A stretch of DNA of 20,426 nucleotides, taken from NCBI GenBank assembly GCA_023411555.1, contig JAEYOQ010000005.1:1-20426 (forward strand), in the 5' to 3' direction. Position numbers and translations under genes: made by a program. The stretch's first letter is position 1, and every line of letters starts with the position of its first letter. The notes under the pieces are model-generated. The model searched no databases. It worked only from the letters and a program-made list of their open reading frames with translations, and was not told the origin of the DNA. This DNA is from Bacillota bacterium. Lineage in GTDB: Bacteria > Bacillota > Clostridia > Lachnospirales > Lachnospiraceae. Shown in pieces: positions 1-7,083 of the stretch.

Positions 1-47
1 CTTTGTTATTATAGTGCGGTTTGAGACCCACACTCATTATAACAAAG
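1..47 (+). repeat. long imperfect hairpin at left edge
   Basis: The arms CTTTGTTAT (1-9) and ATAACAAAG (39-47) are perfectly complementary. Inside them AGTG/CACT and GGT/ACC can also pair, so the 47 bases fold as one long interrupted stem. The right arm contains the start of AAAGGAG (44-50), a ribosome-binding-like sequence 7 bases before an ATG at 58, so the fold would mask that site. The element may continue left of the window. RBS-masking hairpins are known from IS200-type elements, but no transposase is visible and identity is unknown. Confidence 0.5.
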
Positions 48-57
48 GAGTTCTCTT

Positions 58-189
58 ATGAAAACGCTAGAAGCCACTGGGATCCACCAGCATAGCTGGT
101 GGTTTTTTAAAGATAGCCCTACAATCAAAGTGTACAATATCTATCATATAAGACATTGTACACTAGGCACAAACTACCTCAAAGGGTAG
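58..189 (+). other. short ORF of doubtful reality (43 codons)
   Basis: An ATG at 58 follows AAAGGAG with 7-base spacing and opens a 43-codon frame ending in TAG at 187-189. The frame is read straight through a rho-independent terminator at 84-108 and through two further inverted repeats, which argues against a normal gene. The first 17 codons (MKTLEATG..., then several aromatic residues) could be the tail of a mobile-element or structured-RNA region. I list it only because the ribosome binding site is good. Confidence 0.15.
84..108 (+). terminator. rho-independent terminator, plus strand
   Basis: CCACCAGC (84-91), loop ATA, GCTGGTGG (95-102) form a perfect 8-bp stem followed by six T (103-108). 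The T run lies only on the plus-strand 3' side, so it ends transcripts coming from the left edge of the window. The gene or RNA it serves is outside the window or is the structured region 1-83 itself. Confidence 0.8.
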
Positions 190-191
190 TT
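130..191. repeat. two adjacent inverted repeats
   Basis: GTGTACAAT (130-138) and ATTGTACAC (155-163) are perfect 9-bp arms around a 16-base loop. They are followed by AACTACC (172-178) and GGTAGTT (185-191), perfect 7-bp arms around a 6-base loop. Neither has a T run, so they are not simple terminators. They lie downstream of the DJ-1 gene on the minus strand. The second hairpin is inside a 31-base sequence that recurs on the minus strand at 6146-6176. Confidence 0.5.
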
Positions 192-196
192 ATGTA
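166..196 (+). repeat. dispersed repeat, copy 1
   Basis: This 31-base stretch starts GGCACAAACTA and contains TCAAAGGGTAG and TATGTA. It matches the minus strand of 6146-6176 at 27 of 31 positions by eye, with no gaps. Both copies lie in non-coding sequence. Function is unknown. Confidence 0.4.
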
Positions 197-236
197 TAAT
201 CAAAAAGTTCAAAAAGGTGACTGGTATTTCCCTATC

Positions 237-746
237 CTACATTCTCTTATGATATTTCCAGAAGTTAAGGGTCTCCTGAAGATCTGCCTCATCCTCGAAT
301 AGCTCCTGCTTCTTTGCAACCTCAATTGCAAAATCCACATAAGCATTTGCTCTGGCAGTAACAATAGTCTTATCAGCAACAACATCCAAATCAGTGGAAT
401 GCGTAGACTGTATCCCATGAAGAAGCCCTGCTTCATCTAATATGTCTACTCCTGCACAGATGGCACCGATCAGAAGCTCCTTACCATTCGCCTCCTGCAA
501 AAGCTTTGTTACTTGCTCTGACCTTATATTTTTGATAATACCACCCGTCAGGATAGTACTTTTAGCTTTCGATAGGTCCACCTCTTCGATTGAACAATCC
601 GCAGCTACACGAAAGCCCTCCATACAAGTGATCTCCTTACCATCCAGGGAACAGAAGCTAACCTCTTGACCGGTAAATTTCATAAAGTAGCTTAATATCA
701 TAATTTCATAAAAGCAGCAAGCCTCATAAATAATAAAGTAATTCAT
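237..746 (-). CDS. DJ-1/PfpI family protein
   Basis: This 169-residue protein belongs to the DJ-1/PfpI (class I glutamine amidotransferase-like) superfamily. The nucleophile-elbow motif GAICAG places the reactive cysteine at residue 97, preceded by the LTGG strand at 66-69. A glutamate at 14 is in the position of the acid that polarises this cysteine in DJ-1 proteins. The residue after the cysteine is Ala rather than the His of PfpI proteases, so protease activity is unlikely. Family members act in oxidative or carbonyl stress, as glyoxalase III/deglycase-like enzymes or as chaperones; the substrate here is unknown. The start is supported by GGAGGG 5 bases upstream. It sits 11 bp after the VOC gene and is probably cotranscribed with it. 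No signal peptide is visible, so it is cytoplasmic. Confidence 0.88.
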   Translation of the reverse strand: MNYFIIYEACCFYEIMILSYFMKFTGQEVSFCSLDGKEITCMEGFRVAADCSIEEVDLSKAKSTILTGGIIKNIRSEQVTKLLQEANGKELLIGAICAGVDILDEAGLLHGIQSTHSTDLDVVADKTIVTARANAYVDFAIEVAKKQELFEDEADLQETLNFWKYHKRM

Positions 747-757
747 TCAACCCTCCA

Positions 758-1180
758 CTATCTGACTCTTGGATACATCGGATGACCTTCCTTAAATTGC
801 ACCAGGTCCCATAGGTTCCCGTATAAATCCTTGAATACGGCAACAACTCCATAATCCTGTTCCTTCGGCTCCCTTACAAACTCAATACCGATTGCCTTCA
901 TCTCATTAAAATCTCTCCAGAAATCATCAGTCCCCAGAAATAGGAAGATACGTCCACCGGCTTGATTCCCTACAAAGAGTTCCTGTTCCGGCTTTGATGC
1001 CCTCGCTAACAGTATTGTGGTTCCCATAGATCCGGGAGGTGCGACTACTACCCAGCGTTTATCCTGCTCCGGCTGATAGGTATCCTCAATTAAAGTAAAA
1101 TGCAGTTTCTTAGTATAAAACTCAATTGCTTTATCATAATCCTTAACGACCAATGCGATATGTACGATTGATTGAACCAT
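758..1180 (-). CDS. VOC family (glyoxalase/bleomycin resistance fold) protein
   Basis: This 140-residue protein has the paired beta-alpha-beta-beta-beta modules of the vicinal oxygen chelate superfamily. The N-terminal module begins IVHIALVVKDYDKAIEFYTK with the first metal-ligand type His at residue 7. The second module ends VAVFKDLYGNLWDLVQF, the usual place of the C-terminal ligand, although the typical Glu there reads as Asp/Val. Such proteins include glyoxalase I, thiol transferases and antibiotic-binding proteins; the substrate cannot be told from sequence. AAGGAGG lies 6 bases before the ATG. It is the first gene of a two-gene transcript with the DJ-1 gene, and both families are linked to reactive carbonyl or thiol stress. 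Confidence 0.9.
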   Translation of the reverse strand: MVQSIVHIALVVKDYDKAIEFYTKKLHFTLIEDTYQPEQDKRWVVVAPPGSMGTTILLARASKPEQELFVGNQAGGRIFLFLGTDDFWRDFNEMKAIGIEFVREPKEQDYGVVAVFKDLYGNLWDLVQFKEGHPMYPRVR

Positions 1181-1257
1181 ACTTTTCCTCCTTAGTATTG
1201 AATAAGATCTGACCCTTTAGCTTACTATAACACCGGGCCGACCTGTTATGTGGTAAT

Positions 1258-1287
1258 ATTATACATTACATACTTACTTAAATACAA
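1258..1287 (-). promoter_or_regulatory. promoter of the VOC/DJ-1 operon
   Basis: On the minus strand TTGTAT (1282-1287) and a perfect TATAAT (1258-1263) are 18 bp apart. The predicted start is near 1251, about 70 bases upstream of the VOC start codon. No convincing operator repeat was seen next to it. Confidence 0.6.
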
Positions 1288-1441
1288 TCCTAATCCCGCA
1301 TATATCAAATTTTTCACATATTCTCAGACAGTACATTGTCTTATATGTTGAGCGAACATCAAAATCATCTTAATATACTGCTCAAATTCTCAAAAATGTG
1401 CTGCCCATGTTTGTTCACCTTGCTCACTATTACTCACATGC

Positions 1442-1501
1442 AAAAACAGCCTGCCTCATGTCCCTTGATACGATTGTATCTCATGACTTTGAAGCGGGCT
1501 G
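1442..1501 (-). terminator. nested terminator after valS
   Basis: On the minus strand CAGCCCGC pairs with GCAGGCTG (one mismatch) and is followed by five T (1446-1442). The loop contains further pairing: TCATG with CATGA, and GATAC-AATC-GTATC inside that. The fold starts 28 bases beyond the valS stop codon. Confidence 0.75.
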
Positions 1502-1528
1502 CTATTCTGCTACGATATGAATTTAATA

Positions 1529-4192
1529 CTATTTACTTAAATACTCCAGGCGTTCTATTACTTGCTTCATCATGTCATTATATTTGTCAAGCTTTGCACG
1601 TTCCTCAGCAAGTTTGCTTTCCGGAGCCTTGTTCACGAAGTTCGGATTAGATAACATTCCGTTCACTCGCTTTAACTCGCCTTCCAGACGAGCCTTCTCT
1701 TTGGTCAATCGTTCGATTTCCTTATCAATGTCAACCAAATCTGCGAAAGGAATGTAGATAACTGCACCAGGTACCAATGCCGACACCGCATCCTCCGGTA
1801 TACCCGTCTTATCCTCCTGTACCAGAACCTCATTTGCATATCCAAGTGTTGCAAAGAATACCTGGCTTTCGGTAAAGATATTACGGATCTTCTCACTGTC
1901 GGATACTACGATCACAGTAGCCTTTCTGCTCGGTGGAACATTCATCTCGGCACGAACATTACGAATACCCTTAACAGCTTCCTTGATTAACTCAACGGCC
2001 TCTGCTTCCTTTGTGTACTCAAACTTCTCATTGTATACCGGCCACTTGGAGATCATGATAGAGTCGGTCTCCTTCTGTCCTGACATTTCCTGAAGAGTAC
2101 AGAAGATTTCTTCTGTTACAAAAGGCATATAGGGATGCAACAGCTTGAGGGAGGTGATGAGTACATGCTTTAAGGTCCACAGTGCTGCTGCCTTAGTCTC
2201 ATCGGTCTCACTGTATAACCTTGGTTTAACCATCTCTACATACCAGTCACAGAATTCCTCCCAGATGAAGTCGTTAATCTTCTGGGCGGAGATACCAAGG
2301 TCATAGTTCTCTAGGCCTTCCGTTGCCTCAACTACCAGAGTATTCACCTTGGAGAGAATCCATTTATCTGCGAAGGTTAAGAGACTCTCATCAATGGTCT
2401 CACCAACCGTAGCCTTCTCCAAATTCATCATAATGAAGCGGGATGCATTCCATACCTTGTTGGCAAAGTTACGGCTTGCCTCCACACGTTCCCAGTAGAA
2501 GCGCATATCATTACCGGGGGCATTGCCTGTTATTAAGGAGAAGCGAAGTGCATCAGCGCCGTATTTATCAATTACCTCTAAGGGATCAATACCATTACCG
2601 AGAGACTTACTCATCTTACGCCCCTGGGAGTCGCGAACCAGTCCATGAATTAATACCTTACTGAAGGGCTTCTGACCCATCTGCGCATAACCTGAGAATA
2701 CCATTCGAAGTACCCAGAAGAAGATAATGTCATATCCGGTTACCAGTACATCCGTGGGATAGAAATAGTCCAGATCCTCTGTCTTCTCTGGCCATCCAAG
2801 AGTTGAGAAAGGCCATAATGCGGAGCTGAACCAAGTATCCAGCGTATCCTCATCCTGTCTTAGATGAGTGGAACCACATTTCGGACATCTGGAGGGTTCC
2901 TCCTTTGATACAAGGATCTCACCGCAGCCATCACAGTAATAAGCAGGAATTCTATGTCCCCACCAAAGCTGTCTAGAGATACACCAATCTCTGATATTCT
3001 CTGCCCAGTTGAAATAAATCTTTTCAAAGCGCTCCGGAACAAACTGAATTTCTCCGGACTTTACCCCATTAATAGCCGGCTTAATCAGCTCGTCCATCTT
3101 AACGAACCACTGTTGCTTAATGAGCGGTTCAACGGTTGTTTTACAACGATCATGGGTACCTACATTATGAACATGATCCTCTATCTTAACTAAAAGCCCT
3201 AATTCCTTCAGCTCATTCACAATTACCTTACGAGCCTCATAACGGTCCATGCCGGCATATTTTCCACCATTCGCATTGATGGTTGCATCATCGTTCATGA
3301 CATTGATTTCAGGAAGGCTATGTCTCTTACCCACCTCAAAGTCATTGGGGTCATGAGCAGGGGTAATCTTAACCACACCGGTTCCGAACTCTTTATCTAC
3401 ATAGCTGTCAGCCACTACCTGAATCTCTCGATTCATCAGAGGCAGCATGACTGTCTTACCAATTAAGTGCTGATATCTTTCATCCTCAGGGTGAACTGCT
3501 ACCGCAGTATCACCAAGCATTGTCTCTGGTCTGGTTGTTGCAACCTCAACAAAGCCATCCTCTCCGACGATAGGATACTTAATATGCCAGAAATGTCCTG
3601 ACTGCTCCTCATGCTCTACCTCCGCGTCAGAGATGGAAGTCTGACATACCGGACACCAGTTAATAATTCTGGAGCCTTTATAGATCTTACCTTCGTTGTA
3701 CAGCTTGACAAACACCTCATTTACCGCATCAGAACAACCCTCGTCCATCGTGAAGCGTTCTCTATCCCAATCACAGGAGGAACCTAACTTCTTAAGCTGC
3801 GAGATAATTCTTCCGCCGTATTCCTTCTTCCATTCCCAGGCTCTCTCCAGAAATGCCTCTCTACCGATATCCTCTTTGTTCGCGATACCTTCCTTTCGCA
3901 TCTGCTCTATAATCTTAACCTCGGTTGCGATACTCGCATGATCGGTTCCGGGCTGCCACAGGGCATTATAACCCTGCATTCTCTTAAAGCGAATTAAAAT
4001 ATCCTGCATCGTATTATCTAAGGCATGACCCATATGAAGCTGACCGGTGATATTCGGCGGCGGAATCACGATTGTGAAGGGCTTCTTGCTACGGTCTACC
4101 TCAGCATGGAAGTACTTCTTCTCCTCCCATTTGTGATATAGCCTTTCTTCAATGTCTTTGGGATCATAGGTTTTAGCTAGTTCTTTTTCCAT
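1529..4192 (-). CDS. valS: valine-tRNA ligase
   Basis: The 887-residue class Ia synthetase charges tRNA-Val and edits mischarged threonine. The HIGH signature is HMGH at residues 53-56 after PPPNITGQL. KMSKS is at 526-530, and the CP1 editing domain carries TTRPETMLGDTA at 219-230. Cysteine pairs at 180/183, 420/423 and 436/439 suggest zinc knuckles, as in many bacterial enzymes. The last ~70 residues form the coiled-coil tRNA arm (IDKEIERLTKEKARLEGEL). The length is normal for the family. GAAAGGAAG lies 6 bases before the ATG. Expression is under a T-box leader at 4466-4736. The gap of about 270 bp between T-box terminator and start codon is unusually long. Confidence 0.98.
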   Translation of the reverse strand: MEKELAKTYDPKDIEERLYHKWEEKKYFHAEVDRSKKPFTIVIPPPNITGQLHMGHALDNTMQDILIRFKRMQGYNALWQPGTDHASIATEVKIIEQMRKEGIANKEDIGREAFLERAWEWKKEYGGRIISQLKKLGSSCDWDRERFTMDEGCSDAVNEVFVKLYNEGKIYKGSRIINWCPVCQTSISDAEVEHEEQSGHFWHIKYPIVGEDGFVEVATTRPETMLGDTAVAVHPEDERYQHLIGKTVMLPLMNREIQVVADSYVDKEFGTGVVKITPAHDPNDFEVGKRHSLPEINVMNDDATINANGGKYAGMDRYEARKVIVNELKELGLLVKIEDHVHNVGTHDRCKTTVEPLIKQQWFVKMDELIKPAINGVKSGEIQFVPERFEKIYFNWAENIRDWCISRQLWWGHRIPAYYCDGCGEILVSKEEPSRCPKCGSTHLRQDEDTLDTWFSSALWPFSTLGWPEKTEDLDYFYPTDVLVTGYDIIFFWVLRMVFSGYAQMGQKPFSKVLIHGLVRDSQGRKMSKSLGNGIDPLEVIDKYGADALRFSLITGNAPGNDMRFYWERVEASRNFANKVWNASRFIMMNLEKATVGETIDESLLTFADKWILSKVNTLVVEATEGLENYDLGISAQKINDFIWEEFCDWYVEMVKPRLYSETDETKAAALWTLKHVLITSLKLLHPYMPFVTEEIFCTLQEMSGQKETDSIMISKWPVYNEKFEYTKEAEAVELIKEAVKGIRNVRAEMNVPPSRKATVIVVSDSEKIRNIFTESQVFFATLGYANEVLVQEDKTGIPEDAVSALVPGAVIYIPFADLVDIDKEIERLTKEKARLEGELKRVNGMLSNPNFVNKAPESKLAEERAKLDKYNDMMKQVIERLEYLSK

Positions 4193-4240
4193 TGTAATCT
4201 TCCTTTCAAATTGATCTATTTAAGTCATCATTCTAGGGAC

Positions 4241-4284
4241 GGTACTTTGAATACAATAATATATACTATTGTATTCAAAGCACC
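4241..4284. repeat. 44-bp near-perfect dyad in the valS leader
   Basis: CTTTGAATACAATA (4245-4258) and TATTGTATTCAAAG (4267-4280) are perfect 14-bp arms around an 8-base AT loop. The stem extends through one A/C mismatch to GGT/ACC, giving 17 of 18 pairs. It ends 48 bases upstream of the valS start codon. It lacks a T run, so it is not a typical terminator. It could be a protein-binding site, an mRNA stabilising or processing hairpin, or the trace of a small mobile repeat. Confidence 0.65.
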
Positions 4285-4385
4285 TGTTCATCGAAATATT
4301 TACTTAAAACCAGCACACTACAACTGCAAATCATAATGTCAATATTATTAGCTTTCTTAACATCACTATCCGGTTTCTTTATCAT
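4275..4385 (-). other. possible small ORF between T-box and valS (36 codons)
   Basis: An ATG at 4385 is preceded by a weak AGG four bases upstream and opens a 36-codon frame ending TGA at 4275-4277, inside the 44-bp dyad. The peptide begins MIKKPDSDVKKANN and has a central hydrophobic stretch with a CSC motif. It resembles no family I know. With a weak ribosome binding site and short length it may be chance. Confidence 0.15.
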
Positions 4386-4440
4386 ATTACCTACATTAAT
4401 CACATCTACGATTATTCGTTAAAAGAACCGGACGGATTTT

Positions 4441-4465
4441 TTCATAGGATGCAATTCCCTATGAA
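4441..4465 (-). repeat. hairpin after the T-box terminator
   Basis: TTCATAGG and CCTATGAA form a perfect 8-bp stem with a 9-base loop, immediately downstream (minus strand) of the T run of the T-box terminator. It has no T run of its own. In antiterminated transcripts it would begin the long leader segment before valS. Confidence 0.5.
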
Positions 4466-4736
4466 TTAAAAAAGGTCCTTCGCCGAAAAGGACGAAGAAC
4501 CGTGGTACCACCTTTATTTATGACAATATACTTTAGAAAGAAGCTCATTATCATCTCTTATGTCTATAACGGGACTTCCCGGCATCTCCTACGCACCTAA
4601 AGGCTTCAGAGCTGCTGTTCCGGAGCTACCTTCAATAAGCTTGCTTTAGACTACCTCTCAGCCGGTGGGTGGTCCTCTCTGATAAGCTTCCCTTATCTAA
4701 TCCTCTCCATCAATACATTTCACAATATGAAATATT
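4466..4736 (-). promoter_or_regulatory. T-box riboswitch (valine) controlling valS
   Basis: The minus-strand leader carries the T-box core AAAGGTGGTACCACGG at about 4515-4500, just before a terminator. The TGGT of the core would pair with the ACCA end of an uncharged tRNA with discriminator A, which fits tRNA-Val. Upstream, AGAGAGGACC and GGTAGTCT fit the distal part of stem I. The 3' side of the specifier region reads GAAGGTAGCTCC, where GTA (4629-4627) is a valine codon. Uncharged tRNA-Val binding should stabilise the antiterminator and allow valS transcription. The leader begins near 4736, downstream of a strong promoter. The exact specifier assignment is by eye. Confidence 0.92.
4468..4501 (-). 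terminator. T-box attenuator terminator of valS
   Basis: On the minus strand GGTTCTTCG (4501-4493) pairs with CGAAGGACC (4482-4474) with one G-U pair, followed by six T (4473-4468). The 5' arm starts within the end of the conserved T-box sequence, so this hairpin and the antiterminator exclude each other. Confidence 0.88.
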
Positions 4737-4742
4737 AGTTCT

Positions 4743-4771
4743 ATACTATGCGAGGTTTTGATTAATGTCAA
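4743..4771 (-). promoter_or_regulatory. valS promoter
   Basis: On the minus strand a perfect TTGACA (4771-4766) and TAGTAT (4748-4743) are 17 bp apart. This places the start at the head of the T-box leader. The promoter begins only about 35 bp beyond the stop codon of the upstream membrane-protein gene, so some read-through from that gene into the T-box is possible. Confidence 0.75.
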
Positions 4772-4806
4772 GTATTTTTTGATGAAATACCGCGCTAATT
4801 GCTGTA

Positions 4807-6021
4807 TTATTCCTCAATCTCAATCAGATATCTTCTCAAAAGCTTCTCAGCCTCCTGCACACAATCCGGATAGCTCTTCATTACTTTCTTAATCTCGCTC
4901 AGTGCCTCATCCTTCTGATCATTGCTAGACTCTATTCTTTCCCTAAGCTTCTGTCTACGTACATTCAGTCGATGACGTACCTCTACCATCTCCTTACTAT
5001 CCAGAATGGCAGTCAACTGGTAAATCCATATCTCTGCATCAACGACCCCATGCTTCTTCAGCTCCTTGATGAGTTCGTTATTAAAGTATTCCAAAAGCTC
5101 CGTATTATTTTGATACCTCTTCTCTTCATCCTTGATACGAACATACTCTTCCCAGGCTATTTTCAATTGCTCGTAGTTTTGAATCATGTATTTGCTATAT
5201 AAATATTCCAGATAATTCCGGTTATTAACGGACTTGATTTTCACCTTGTTCATCAGCATAATCTGTCTATTCTGCTTCATCTGTACCAACCGGATGCTTC
5301 CAGAGTTCTTTCTTGCCTCCATAAAGATATATAAAGCAGATGCCATTCCCATTAATACAGTTAATAAGAAAGGAATCGTGAAGTTTGCGTCTGAATAACT
5401 GGAAAGAAAGGCAAACAAGAGAAATAGTATACTAACAATAACACTGGTTGTTATAGCAATGCCCTTAAGAAAGGCCTGCTTACTGATTATTTCCTCCTGC
5501 TCTTCATCCAGCTTAGATCTCTCCTTCTCAAGATGCATGATGTCCTTCTGAATCTTCACCTGATACTCCTCGGCCTCGCGAATTGAGATCATTTCCTTGG
5601 GTATCTGCTGCTCATAGCTCTCATAGAGATGATACTGGCGTTCCGATATAATAGTGCTTTTCTTTTGTAGCTTTTCTCGCTCTTTGTTTAGATTAATTAG
5701 ATTTCTCGCAGCCTCCTCTAGATTCTGCCTCTGCTCCAGTGGTATCATATCGATCCTCTGCATATCCGTTAGATAGGAGGTTACCGCTTGATATTCTATC
5801 TTAGCTTCTTCGATCTGCCTTCCACTCTCTATGATAATCTCACAATTATCCTTTACATAATTGATTCTTTCTGTATGGGTGCTAAGCTTCGCTGAAGACT
5901 TTACTTTCTTTTTCTCTGACTTCTGGGTAACTGCATTCATTACTGTCTCCTGCCCGAAGCTGATGTCCTCTGTCTCCTGCACAGCTTTATTTTTTTTACC
6001 GAATATTCCAAAAAGTCCCAT
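4807..6021 (-). CDS. membrane-anchored coiled-coil protein, unknown function
   Basis: I do not recognise a characterised family. From the start used here (MGLFGIFGKKNK) the protein has 404 residues; a 14-codon extension to 6063 is open but lacks a good ribosome binding site, whereas GAGAAAGGTAG lies upstream of this ATG. The order is a short glycine/lysine N-terminus and a charged helical region of about 60-185 with strong coiled-coil character. Two hydrophobic segments follow at about 188-206 and 214-234, separated by a very short SYSDANF loop. A second charged helical region of about 170 residues ends in LRRYLIEIEE. Both large helical parts should therefore face the cytoplasm, joined by a membrane hairpin. 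It is the last gene of the block with the Hsp70-like, TPR-like and solenoid proteins, and has its own likely promoter. A membrane anchor for that set is the natural inference. Confidence 0.72.
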   Translation of the reverse strand: MGLFGIFGKKNKAVQETEDISFGQETVMNAVTQKSEKKKVKSSAKLSTHTERINYVKDNCEIIIESGRQIEEAKIEYQAVTSYLTDMQRIDMIPLEQRQNLEEAARNLINLNKEREKLQKKSTIISERQYHLYESYEQQIPKEMISIREAEEYQVKIQKDIMHLEKERSKLDEEQEEIISKQAFLKGIAITTSVIVSILFLLFAFLSSYSDANFTIPFLLTVLMGMASALYIFMEARKNSGSIRLVQMKQNRQIMLMNKVKIKSVNNRNYLEYLYSKYMIQNYEQLKIAWEEYVRIKDEEKRYQNNTELLEYFNNELIKELKKHGVVDAEIWIYQLTAILDSKEMVEVRHRLNVRRQKLRERIESSNDQKDEALSEIKKVMKSYPDCVQEAEKLLRRYLIEIEE

Positions 6022-6044
6022 ACTAATTTCTACCTTTCTCTTAA

Positions 6045-6060
6045 CCTGCAAACCAGCAGG
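6045..6060 (-). repeat. small leader hairpin before the membrane-protein gene
   Basis: CCTGC and GCAGG pair around a 6-base loop in the 5' leader, ending about 23 bases upstream of the ATG at 6021. It may influence mRNA stability or translation; it is too short to claim more. Confidence 0.3.
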
Positions 6061-6096
6061 CACATATTTACTGCTTCTTTATATTAGTTTGTACTA

Positions 6097-6125
6097 AGTA
6101 TACAGACACAAACTTGCCATTTGAA
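6097..6125 (-). promoter_or_regulatory. probable promoter of the membrane-protein gene
   Basis: On the minus strand TTCAAA (6125-6120) and TATACT (6102-6097) are 17 bp apart. The start would be near 6090, giving a leader of about 70 bases. The 170-bp gap after the TPR-like gene and this promoter suggest at least partly separate transcription. Confidence 0.45.
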
Positions 6126-6145
6126 ATAGCAACGATTTTTCAATC

Positions 6146-6176
6146 TACATACCTACCCTTTGAATTAGTTTCTGCC
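6146..6176 (-). repeat. dispersed repeat, copy 2
   Basis: The minus strand starts GGCAGAAACTA and contains TCAAAGGGTAG and TATGTA, matching 166-196 at 27 of 31 positions. It lies about 20 bp upstream of the predicted -35 of the membrane-protein gene, so it could be a regulatory site or a relic of a repeated element. Unlike copy 1, its flanking bases do not form a perfect hairpin. Confidence 0.4.
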
Positions 6177-6232
6177 GAGGACGACACAGGCACATACTGG
6201 GTAATGTGAAATCGCTTTTTATTATTACATTG

Positions 6233-7063
6233 TTACATCTGCCGTAGCTGTTTCTTCCAGACTTCAAGCAGTTCCTCAGTCCTTTGATAAAATCCATTCA
6301 TATTACCAGTGGCCATAAGCTGTTTAATATTCTCAAGCTGAATCATCAAGCTGCATTGCTTTGCTTCTTCCTTCTTCTCCTGTAACATGTTCTCTATGTC
6401 TAGCCGCAAGGCTTCACTGACCTGATACTCATCTAATTTATTAGAGTAAAGGTCCTCCATACCGATAAGGTGTAATGTACATAGATATTGGCGCAAGGAT
6501 TCTTCCCTGTTATTTCTTATATATGCCTGTTCAAATAATTCTGCTGCCGTTCGTAAGCCTATGGTATGTAGCTTAGCAACGGCTAGGTTGTGCAGTATGT
6601 CACCATAGTCCTCCGGTGTCAGCTCAGCTGCTTCCTTCGACCCTGACAGCCTCTCAAACTCTGCCTCCGCCTCTTTATACTGCCCCTGCTCCAGATATCT
6701 ACTTGCTTTAATACAAGACCTTTTTATTTTTGGCATTCCTACGATGATATCCAATTCCTTAAGGTAGCTCTTAATCTCATATTCCGTATAGTAGTCTGCA
6801 CTGCATAATATCACCGTCACCATTGTTTTCATGTCTGCATTCCGTCGCTTCAATTGTCTGAGCTTATCTGCTCGCTCAGGCAGCTTCAAATCTGTCTGTA
6901 TCCAATCAATAAGCGAGGCACTGAACAGGTCATCATCAATCAGATAATTATGGTGAAAGAGGAAATAACAGAGTTCCTCTATGGAATAAACCCGTATGCC
7001 GCACGAGGGAATAACATATGGTCTTTTCGTTCTTGTACCACTACATAATATCAGCTTCCCCAT
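6233..7063 (-). CDS. TPR-like protein, unknown function
   Basis: The start chosen is the ATG of MGKLILCSG (276 residues), because AGGAGG lies 6 bases before it; an upstream TTG at 7078 overlaps that ribosome binding site. The first ~100 residues are a compact mixed alpha/beta region that I do not recognise. From about residue 130 there are helical repeats of TPR type (ASRYLEQGQYKEAEAEFERL, then LHNLAVAKLHT and AAELFEQAYIRN), followed by a helical C-terminus. No signal peptide or membrane segment is seen, so it is probably cytoplasmic. It starts about 20 bp after the stop of the Hsp70-like gene, which implies translational coupling. TPR proteins commonly bind Hsp70 partners, so direct interaction with its neighbour is a reasonable inference but not shown. 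Confidence 0.72.
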   Translation of the reverse strand: MGKLILCSGTRTKRPYVIPSCGIRVYSIEELCYFLFHHNYLIDDDLFSASLIDWIQTDLKLPERADKLRQLKRRNADMKTMVTVILCSADYYTEYEIKSYLKELDIIVGMPKIKRSCIKASRYLEQGQYKEAEAEFERLSGSKEAAELTPEDYGDILHNLAVAKLHTIGLRTAAELFEQAYIRNNREESLRQYLCTLHLIGMEDLYSNKLDEYQVSEALRLDIENMLQEKKEEAKQCSLMIQLENIKQLMATGNMNGFYQRTEELLEVWKKQLRQM

Positions 7064-7083
7064 GCTCCACCTCCTCAATCACA

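Noticed and set aside
1..47. Possible CRISPR repeat (GTTTGAGA-like string at 19-26).
   Set aside because: No second copy at repeat-spacer distance and no cas gene in the window.
4971..5202. Open frames opposite the large minus-strand genes (for example 4972-5202 plus, 10624-10977 plus, 1336-1650 plus).
   Set aside because: They lie antisense to well-supported genes, lack ribosome binding sites and show no family resemblance.
6022..6063. Fourteen-codon N-terminal extension of the membrane coiled-coil protein.
   Set aside because: The upstream start has no good ribosome binding site, while AGAAAGG precedes the internal ATG whose product begins with a plausible MGLFGIFGKK N-terminus.
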